A stretch of 12,821 nucleotides of DNA from Gammaproteobacteria bacterium (GTDB lineage: Bacteria > Pseudomonadota > Gammaproteobacteria > Pseudomonadales > Pseudohongiellaceae), in assembly GCA_003514305.1 (NCBI GenBank), contig DORE01000115.1:1-12821 (forward strand), read 5' to 3'. The translations under genes and the position numbers were made by a program. Of the stretch, positions 8,288 to 12,821 are shown piece after piece. The notes below the pieces were generated by a model, which saw only the letters and a list, made by a program, of their open reading frames with translations, was not told the DNA's origin and ran no database searches. Numbering within the stretch: position 1 is the first letter of the stretch; each line of letters begins with the position of its first letter.

Positions 8288-8363
8288 GGGGCCTTAGCTC
8301 AGCTGGGAGAGCGCAACACTGGCAGTGTTGAGGTCACCGGTTCGATCCCGGTAGGCTCCACCA
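8288..8363 (+). tRNA. tRNA-Ala (anticodon GGC)
   Basis: All four arms fold over 76 bases. The acceptor stem GGGGCCT/AGGCTCC has seven pairs including G3-U70, the alanine identity pair. The D arm is GCTC/GAGC. The anticodon stem CAACA/TGTTG holds the loop CTGGCAG, with anticodon GGC at 8321-8323, reading GCC and GCU alanine codons. The T arm ACCGG/CCGGT holds the loop TTCGATC. Discriminator A and an encoded CCA end the gene (8360-8363). It has its own promoter just upstream. No second tRNA follows. Confidence 0.98.
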
Positions 8364-8569
8364 TTCAACTCGCTTGCCTTAAACGCTTTTTTGAGCAGGT
8401 TCCAAAACATTTTTGGCCCCAAACGTCCGGGCTGCGCGTCCAAATAATCTGGGGATTCAGAAGCCGTTACGTGACTGCGGAAACGCTGCTGCAAAGCAAG
8501 CCGCGTTTCGAAACCTGACAAACTACTCAAGGCTTGTGAAATCGAGGTTGGCAACACTTCCGCTTGCTT
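8364..8569. other. Gap between tRNA-Ala and the convergent gltA
   Basis: Both neighbours are transcribed towards this 206-base gap, so terminators are expected. There is a T6 run at 8387-8392 without a GC-rich stem before it, an AT-rich stem CCAAAA/TTTTGG with loop CAT at 8402-8416, and a stem GAAACGC/GCGTTTC at 8480-8509 with an inner TGCT/AGCA pair and an unpaired bulge. None is a clear intrinsic terminator. Frames that cross from the tRNA into this gap are tRNA-derived artefacts, and I see no gene here. Confidence 0.5.
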
Positions 8570-9850
8570 TCAGGGCCCGGGATAGTCTCTTTTCGTGTAA
8601 CCTTGATAAAGCTGTCTCGGGCGCCCAATCCGGTAGTTTTCACTGAGCATTTCATGCCAATGGGCAATCCAGCCTGGCGTTCGGCCTGTGGCAAACATCA
8701 CGGTGAATAGACTCGTTGGTATTCCAATCGCCTTTAAAATTATGCCCGAGTAAAAATCTACATTTGGAAACAATTTGCGTTTGATGAAATAATCATCCTC
8801 GAGTGCGATTTTCTCTAGCTTTTTCGCCATTCTCAAAAGAGGGTCGTTTTCGCTGCCTAATTCTTCGAGAACTTCATCACAGATGCCTCTAATCACAGTA
8901 GCTCTGGGGTCATAATTCTTATAGACGCGATGTCCGAAGCCCATCAGTCGAAATGGGTCATCCTTATCTTTGGCCCGGGCGATAAATTCTTCGATCCTAG
9001 ACTCGTCACCAATTTGTCTGAGCATATCCAAAACTGCTTCATTAGCGCCCCCGTGAGCAGGCCCCCACAGCGCAGCTATGCCCGAAGCGATGCAGGCGTA
9101 AGGGTTGGCGCCCGTGGACCCGGCGAGCCGCACGGTTGACGTCGAGGCGTTTTGCTCATGGTCTGCGTGCAGTAGAAATAGCGTGTCAACTGCCTTGGCC
9201 AGCACCGGGCTTACCTTGGGTGGCTCGCAAGGTGTACCGAACATCATGTGAAGGAAGTTTTCCGCAAATCCCATATTATTTTGCGGGTACATAAAGGGCT
9301 GTCCAATCCCGTGCTTGTAGCACATGGCTGCCAAGGTGGGCATCTTGGCGATCATCCGGTGCGCTGCTCTGATCCTGTGTTCTGGGTTGTCGTTGTCTAG
9401 ATCATCGTGATAGAAAGCCGAAAGCGCTCCTACAACCCCGCATAGCATCGCCATCGGGTGAGCGGTGCGAGGAAATCCACGGAAGAATTGATGAATCGCT
9501 TCGTCTACCATTGTGTGATAGCGAATGGAATTGACGAAATGATCGTGCTCTTCCTTGTTCGGAAGCTCGCCGTTCAGAAGAAGATAGCAGGTCTCCAGAA
9601 AATTTGATTTCTCTGCAAGTTGCTCGATTGGGTATCCGCGGTGGAGAAGCACGCCAGCATCGCCATCAATGTAGGTAATTCGCGACTCACAGGAAGCCGT
9701 GGATACAAATCCGGGGTCGTAAGTGAAAATGCCTTGGCCGACGAGGCCTCTGACGTCTACGACATCAGGTCCAGTACTGCCTTTATAAACGGGGAGATCA
9801 ACTGCATCAGCTAGCCCGTTGATCTTTAGCTGGGCCTTTTCTTCGGTCAT
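8570..9850 (-). CDS. gltA: Citrate synthase, type II
   Basis: GltA condenses acetyl-CoA with oxaloacetate to citrate, the first TCA-cycle step, in the cytoplasm. It is 426 residues, against 427 in E. coli. The catalytic triad is visible: His266 in GPAHGGANEA, His307 in GFGHRVY and Asp365 in PNVDFYSG; ATGRTPGWIAHW and the C-terminal RPRQLYQGY also match. The extended N-terminal domain (about residues 1-60, with GFVSTASCESRITYIDGD) marks the hexameric Gram-negative type II form, which is known for NADH inhibition. The start is ATG at 9848-9850, with AGGAG upstream at good spacing. The gene diverges from sdhCDA across a 488-base gap. I could not assign its promoter with confidence; a TATACA lies about 40 bases upstream of the start without a good -35. 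Confidence 0.97.
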   Translation of the reverse strand: MTEEKAQLKINGLADAVDLPVYKGSTGPDVVDVRGLVGQGIFTYDPGFVSTASCESRITYIDGDAGVLLHRGYPIEQLAEKSNFLETCYLLLNGELPNKEEHDHFVNSIRYHTMVDEAIHQFFRGFPRTAHPMAMLCGVVGALSAFYHDDLDNDNPEHRIRAAHRMIAKMPTLAAMCYKHGIGQPFMYPQNNMGFAENFLHMMFGTPCEPPKVSPVLAKAVDTLFLLHADHEQNASTSTVRLAGSTGANPYACIASGIAALWGPAHGGANEAVLDMLRQIGDESRIEEFIARAKDKDDPFRLMGFGHRVYKNYDPRATVIRGICDEVLEELGSENDPLLRMAKKLEKIALEDDYFIKRKLFPNVDFYSGIILKAIGIPTSLFTVMFATGRTPGWIAHWHEMLSENYRIGRPRQLYQGYTKRDYPGP

Positions 9851-9937
9851 TCCTTGCTCCTACTAGATAGTGTTTCCCGATTTTGAAAATGCTTGTATAA
9901 AATAACTAAAAACAGATACTTAGTGTAACTTATTAAT

Positions 9938-10171
9938 GTGACTAGTTGCTTTAGTTGCTGCTTAAATTGGGGGAGCAAGCATAGGGAGTATGCGCTACGG
10001 TTGTCAAATCTGCGTGGACAGCTTTCGGAGCTAGTTTTCGACGCGTGGTTCACGAGCGAAAAACGGTCCGTTCTTTCTGCAACACTTATCAGCGAGGATT
10101 TAGAGGAATTCAGTGAAGCAGTTAAGGCCCAAGGTCCGTATAATGTCGAGTTTTCGGGATATTTTGCCTAG
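9938..10171 (+). CDS. Possible small hypothetical protein between gltA and sdhC
   Basis: This is an open frame of 77 codons from a GTG at 9938, or 56 from a TTG at 10001, ending in TAG at 10169-10171. I recognise no family. From about residue 22 the peptide is acidic and protein-like (for example LISEDLEEFSEAVKAQG), with plausible codon choice. The N-terminal part is cysteine-rich (TSCFSCCLNW) and less convincing. Neither start has a properly placed Shine-Dalgarno: AGGGAG lies 12 bases before the TTG. A perfect palindrome begins five bases after the stop. It overlaps the likely upstream region of gltA. It may simply be a chance frame in regulatory DNA. Confidence 0.25.
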   Translation: MTSCFSCCLNWGSKHREYALRLSNLRGQLSELVFDAWFTSEKRSVLSATLISEDLEEFSEAVKAQGPYNVEFSGYFA

Positions 10172-10175
10172 CTTT

Positions 10176-10193
10176 ACGTCAAGTTCTTGACGT
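10176..10193. repeat. Perfect palindrome in the gltA-sdhC gap
   Basis: ACGTCAAGTTCTTGACGT consists of two 8-base arms, ACGTCAAG and CTTGACGT, around TT. It is followed by TTTT on the plus strand. It could be a dimeric regulator's operator, about 57 bases upstream of the predicted sdh -35, or a short terminator for a small transcript ending at 10171. The right arm contains TTGACG, but no -10 is found at a usual distance from it. Confidence 0.6.
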
Positions 10194-10249
10194 TTTGAGC
10201 GCTAAACGACAAGCCATTGTCATAATTGTGGGTCTGATGATGGGTTTTA

Positions 10250-10278
10250 TTGTATTGCCTGGGGGTAGCAACTATACT
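10250..10278 (+). promoter_or_regulatory. Predicted sdhCDA promoter
   Basis: TTGTAT (10250-10255), a 17-base spacer, then TATACT (10273-10278), with the -10 matching five of six consensus bases. Transcription would start near 10285. The leader would hold the 8-bp stem at 10291-10315 and the GGAGG at 10318-10322. Confidence 0.55.
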
Positions 10279-10290
10279 TCGCCGTCATTC

Positions 10291-10315
10291 AAGTAGCTAA
10301 TTTGTAAAGCTATTT
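10291..10315 (+). promoter_or_regulatory. Leader stem directly before the sdh Shine-Dalgarno
   Basis: AAGTAGCT (10291-10298) pairs with AGCTATTT (10308-10315), eight pairs including one G-U, around a 9-base loop. It ends two bases before GGAGG. It is AT-rich and probably of modest stability. It might influence ribosome loading or protect the mRNA 5' end; this is inference. Confidence 0.35.
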
Positions 10316-10317
10316 CT

Positions 10318-10393
10318 GGAGGTTGGCGCAAATGGTTTTTGGCGGTAACCGCGAAAATAAAAATCGTTAATGTCACGGTATCAAAACAAGTGA
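10318..10393 (+). promoter_or_regulatory. sdhC leader: GGAGG and two overlapping mini-ORFs
   Basis: GGAGG at 10318-10322 is nine bases before ATG 10332. That ATG is out of frame with sdhC and opens MVFGGNRENKNR, ending in TAA at 10368-10370. The stop overlaps a second ATG (TAATG) that opens MSRYQNK, ending in TGA at 10391-10393. That stop in turn overlaps the sdhC GTG at 10390 (GTGA). Ribosomes could reach sdhC by coupled reinitiation. Alternatively, sdhC starts at TTG 10339, or the T5 run at 10336-10340 carries one extra base and the ATG is the true start. Confidence 0.45.
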
Positions 10394-10764
10394 AAGACAC
10401 GCGCCCAGTCAACCTCGATTTGACTACTGTCAGGTTTCCGTTGCCCGCGATTACCTCTATCTTGCACCGGATTTCCGGCGTGGCGTTGTTTTTCGGAATT
10501 GGCGTGATGCTTTATTTTTTGCAGCTCTCGCTTGAGTCCAAAGCTGGGTTTGAGCGGGTGCTTGAGTTGATGGCTACAGCTCCAGTAAAAATAATCTTAT
10601 GGTTGATTCTGTCGGGTTTGCTTTATCACCTTATCGCTGGCGTCAAGCACCTGCTCATGGATTGGGGAATGGGCGAAAGTCGGGAAGGGGCCTTGCGTGG
10701 TGCGCAAGTCACGCTTTTTCTGACAGCAATCGCAGTGATTCTGGCATGGGTCATGATATGGTGA
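10390..10764 (+). CDS. sdhC: Succinate dehydrogenase cytochrome b556 subunit SdhC
   Basis: SdhC is one of the two membrane anchors of complex II. It helps bind heme b and forms part of the ubiquinone site in the inner membrane. From the GTG at 10390 it has 124 residues and opens (V)KDTRPVNLDL, where E. coli and Pseudomonas SdhC also begin. SILHRISG (23-30) carries the quinone-site Ser23 and Arg27. LLYHLIAGVKHLLMD carries His80, equivalent to the E. coli heme ligand His84. Three hydrophobic membrane segments lie near 30-48, 66-86 and 105-124. An in-frame TTG at 10339 would add 17 residues not seen in the family. GTG 10390 lacks its own Shine-Dalgarno, so the start is uncertain. The gene overlaps sdhD by seven bases. 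Confidence 0.92.
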   Translation: MKDTRPVNLDLTTVRFPLPAITSILHRISGVALFFGIGVMLYFLQLSLESKAGFERVLELMATAPVKIILWLILSGLLYHLIAGVKHLLMDWGMGESREGALRGAQVTLFLTAIAVILAWVMIW

Positions 10765-11126
10765 TTAACGCTACCAGTTTAAGCAGGTCTGGTTTATCAG
10801 ACTGGATGATACAGCGCTTAAGTGCAGTGATTCTTGCGGCATATACCGTTTTTATACTTGCCACATTGGCGACCAATCCTGAGATGGATTATGACAGCTG
10901 GCGGGATTTTTTCGGCAAAAACTCCGTCCGCCTATTCAGCGTTATTTCATTACTGGCTCTTTGCGGCCATGCCTGGGTCGGTATGTGGACGGTAGGGACC
11001 GATTATCTTACCGGTAGGCAATTGGGCGCAAAAGGAGCATTTATAAGGCGTGTTTACCAGTCATTCTGTGTTCTACTCATAGCGGTTTATCTGCTCTGGG
11101 GCATTCAGATATTTTGGGGTAGTTAG
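10758..11126 (+). CDS. sdhD: Succinate dehydrogenase membrane anchor subunit SdhD
   Basis: SdhD is the second membrane anchor of complex II, contributing to heme b and ubiquinone binding. It has 122 residues, the Pseudomonas length. It opens MVINATSLSRSGLSDWMIQR, like Pseudomonas SdhD. HAWVGMW starts at His71, the expected heme ligand, and TDY gives Asp82 and Tyr83, where E. coli has its quinone-site Asp82 and Tyr83. Three hydrophobic segments lie near 20-40, 57-80 and 96-118. The start ATG 10758 overlaps the end of sdhC, implying translational coupling. The frame stays open much further upstream inside sdhC, but that part is shadow sequence. The stop TAG touches the sdhA ATG. Confidence 0.95.
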   Translation: MVINATSLSRSGLSDWMIQRLSAVILAAYTVFILATLATNPEMDYDSWRDFFGKNSVRLFSVISLLALCGHAWVGMWTVGTDYLTGRQLGAKGAFIRRVYQSFCVLLIAVYLLWGIQIFWGS

Positions 11127-12821
11127 ATGTCAGGTTATCGAAGAATGTCGTTCGACTCAGTAATAGTTGGCGGCGGCGGGGCAGGGATGCGTGCCGCACT
11201 CCAGCTCTCTCAGTCCGGTTACAAAACGGCTGTTATTTCAAAGGTGTTTCCAACTCGTTCTCACACTGTTTCTGCTCAGGGCGGAATCACGTGCGCGATA
11301 GCGAGTGCCGATCCGGGCGACGATTGGCGCTGGCATATGTATGACACTGTAAAGGGGTCAGATTATATTGGCGACCAAGACGCCATTGAGTACATGTGTA
11401 GCGAGGGCCCTCAAACTGTTTTTGAACTCGAGCATATGGGTCTGCCGTTTTCGCGGACCGAGAATGGACGAATTTATCAACGCCCGTTTGGCGGGCAATC
11501 CAAGGACTTTGGGAAAGGAGGACAAGCTGCGCGCACTTGTGCGGCGGCAGATCGTACAGGTCACGCTCTTTTGCATACGCTGTATCAGAGCAATGTGAAA
11601 AACAACACTGTCTTTTTTAACGAGTGGTATGCCACTGACCTTGTTAAGAATCAGGACGGTGCTGTAGTGGGCGTCATGGCGATATGTATCGAAGACGGCG
11701 AAACGGTTTTTATCCAGTCAAAGGCAACGGTTTTTGCGACCGGTGGAGCGGGCCGTATCTACGCCTCAACAACCAATGCCCTTATAAACACCGGCGACGG
11801 AGTCGGTATGGCGATGCGTGCAGGCTACCCGATGCAGGACATGGAAATGTGGCAGTTTCACCCAACAGGGATCTACGGCGCAGGTACCCTGGTCACCGAA
11901 GGTTGCCGTGGAGAGGGAGGATACCTGATCAATAAAGATGGTGAGCGTTTTATGGAGCGTTATGCGCCTAACGCGAAAGATCTTGCAGGGCGAGATGTTG
12001 TGGCTCGATCGATGGTTCTGGAGATTCTAGATGGGCGAGGTTGTGGCGAGGGTGGAGATCACGTCAAGCTCAAACTCGACCACTTGGGCGAAGAGGTGCT
12101 GAATGCTAAATTACCGGGCATTCTTGAGCTCTCTCGAACCTTCGCCCATGTGGATCCGGTTAAAGAGCCAATACCGGTTGTGCCTACCTGCCACTATATG
12201 ATGGGAGGCATTCCGACGAATGTTCACGGTCAGGCGCTTACGTTGAACGAAGACGGTGATGATGAAATTATCCCTGGACTTTTTGCTGTTGGAGAGGTGG
12301 CCTGCGTGTCTGTTCACGGAGCCAACCGTTTAGGCGGAAATAGTCTCCTTGACCTCGTGGTCTTTGGGCGAGCGGCAGGTAAATACATAGAGGAGATGCT
12401 TTCGCAAGGTATTGAGCAGCGCCAGGTAGCACAGACGGATATAGAAAATTCTTCTCTTCGTCTTGTTAGACTCAATGAATCAAGTTCTGGTGAGAGTATC
12501 CCGGCGCTGAGAGCGGAATTGCAACAGGTGATGCAAAACCATTTTGGTGTCTTCCGTAGTGGCGACTTTATGAAAGAAGGAGTGCAGAAGCTGGAGGTCT
12601 TGAGAGAGCGTTTAGGCAACCTGCACCTGGCAGATAAAAGCTCGACTTTCAATACTGCGCGCATCGAAGCGCTTGAGCTGCAAAACCTATTTGAAGTTGC
12701 AGAGGCGACCGCTATTTCTGCTGAAGGTAGGACTGAAAGCCGGGGTGCTCATGCTCGAGACGACTACCGCGAGCGGGATGATGAAAATTGGCTATGCCAT
12801 TCCATGTATTTTCCCCAGGAT
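11127..12821 (+). CDS. sdhA: Succinate dehydrogenase flavoprotein subunit SdhA, cut at the right edge
   Basis: SdhA oxidises succinate to fumarate on covalently bound FAD at the cytoplasmic face of complex II and passes electrons to SdhB. 565 residues are present of about 590. The FAD-binding VGGGGAG (14-20) is followed by PTRSHTVSAQGG, with His46 as the expected covalent FAD attachment site. Substrate and catalytic residues are His245 (FHPTG), Arg289 (AGRDVVARS), His356 (TCHYMMGG) and Arg401 (GANRLGGNSLLD). The C-terminal part ends in the conserved RGAHARDDY and RDDENWLCH wording. The ATG at 11127 follows the sdhD stop with no gap, and only a weak GGGG lies upstream, so coupled translation is likely. 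The frame is open to the last base. sdhB is expected next. Confidence 0.97.
   Translation, partial: MSGYRRMSFDSVIVGGGGAGMRAALQLSQSGYKTAVISKVFPTRSHTVSAQGGITCAIASADPGDDWRWHMYDTVKGSDYIGDQDAIEYMCSEGPQTVFELEHMGLPFSRTENGRIYQRPFGGQSKDFGKGGQAARTCAAADRTGHALLHTLYQSNVKNNTVFFNEWYATDLVKNQDGAVVGVMAICIEDGETVFIQSKATVFATGGAGRIYASTTNALINTGDGVGMAMRAGYPMQDMEMWQFHPTGIYGAGTLVTEGCRGEGGYLINKDGERFMERYAPNAKDLAGRDVVARSMVLEILDGRGCGEGGDHVKLKLDHLGEEVLNAKLPGILELSRTFAHVDPVKEPIPVVPTCHYMMGGIPTNVHGQALTLNEDGDDEIIPGLFAVGEVACVSVHGANRLGGNSLLDLVVFGRAAGKYIEEMLSQGIEQRQVAQTDIENSSLRLVRLNESSSGESIPALRAELQQVMQNHFGVFRSGDFMKEGVQKLEVLRERLGNLHLADKSSTFNTARIEALELQNLFEVAEATAISAEGRTESRGAHARDDYRERDDENWLCHSMYFPQD

Larger units (their letters stand above)
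9851..10338. other. gltA-sdhC divergent control region
   Basis: This gap should hold the promoters of both gltA and the sdh operon. Going right it contains the gltA leader with AGGAG, an AT-rich stretch, the direct repeat TAGTTGCT twice with a 9-base period (9943-9950, 9952-9959), a possible small ORF (9938-10171), a perfect palindrome (10176-10193), an inverted repeat GACAA/TTGTC (10208-10221), a sigma-70-like promoter (10250-10278) and a leader stem (10291-10315). I could not recognise an ArcA, CRP or Fur site with confidence. Confidence 0.6.

Noticed and set aside
8341..8363. tRNA 3' end as an integration site
   Set aside because: No integrase gene and no second copy of the tRNA end is seen in the window; the next gene is core gltA.
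8234..8518. Plus-strand frame across tRNA-Ala containing GALAQLGERNTGS
   Set aside because: It is the common false translation of a tRNA gene; the bases are fully explained by the tRNA and its promoter.
8294..8557. Minus-strand frame across tRNA-Ala ending in a RDRTGDL-type peptide
   Set aside because: This peptide is the well-known false translation of the antisense of a tRNA gene.
9847..10053. Minus-strand 68-codon frame upstream of gltA
   Set aside because: It ends over the gltA start and covers the gltA leader, with no ribosome binding site and no recognisable family.
10599..10757. Upstream extension of the sdhD frame
   Set aside because: It lies inside sdhC in another frame and does not resemble SdhD; family-like sequence starts at ATG 10758.
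11358..12664. Several frames on both strands inside sdhA
   Set aside because: The sdhA frame is continuous and conserved throughout, so the others are shadows; no frameshift is present.

Overview
The window is a stretch of core housekeeping chromosome from a gammaproteobacterium of moderate GC. Recognition is from memory of the families. The GltX, SdhC, SdhD and SdhA proteins read closest to Pseudomonas-type orthologues, HrpA is full length, and divergent gltA/sdhCDAB is the usual Pseudomonas-like layout. I would place the organism in or near the Pseudomonadales/Cellvibrionales; this is inference. There is no phage, IS element, CRISPR array or defence locus.

Layout from left to right. The 3' part of a FadD-type long-chain acyl-CoA ligase gene (+, cut by the left edge) is followed 42 bases later by hrpA (+), a DEAH-box RNA helicase. 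Converging on hrpA is a two-gene minus-strand unit: dusA (tRNA dihydrouridine synthase, GTG start) and a TerB-like gene 41 bases downstream of it. Divergent from dusA is gltX (+, glutamyl-tRNA synthetase). A perfect 21-bp inverted repeat follows gltX, and a near-consensus sigma-70 promoter built into that repeat drives tRNA-Ala(GGC) (+). gltA (-, type II citrate synthase) faces the tRNA. A 488-base gap then separates gltA from the divergent sdhC, sdhD and sdhA genes (+). sdhA is cut by the right edge, and sdhB is expected just beyond it.

The genes fall into two themes. One is translation and RNA: hrpA, dusA, gltX and tRNA-Ala. The other is aerobic carbon metabolism: fadD feeds beta-oxidation to acetyl-CoA, GltA condenses that into the TCA cycle, and SdhCDA(B) couples succinate oxidation to ubiquinone reduction.

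I found no unmistakable new system. The points most worth a second look are: (1) the tRNA-Ala promoter whose spacer is one arm of a perfect hairpin; (2) the sdhC leader, where the good Shine-Dalgarno serves an out-of-frame ATG and two overlapping mini-ORFs lead to a GTG start without its own Shine-Dalgarno; (3) a possible orphan small ORF and a perfect palindrome between gltA and sdhC; (4) a GltX lacking the usual histidine zinc ligand.
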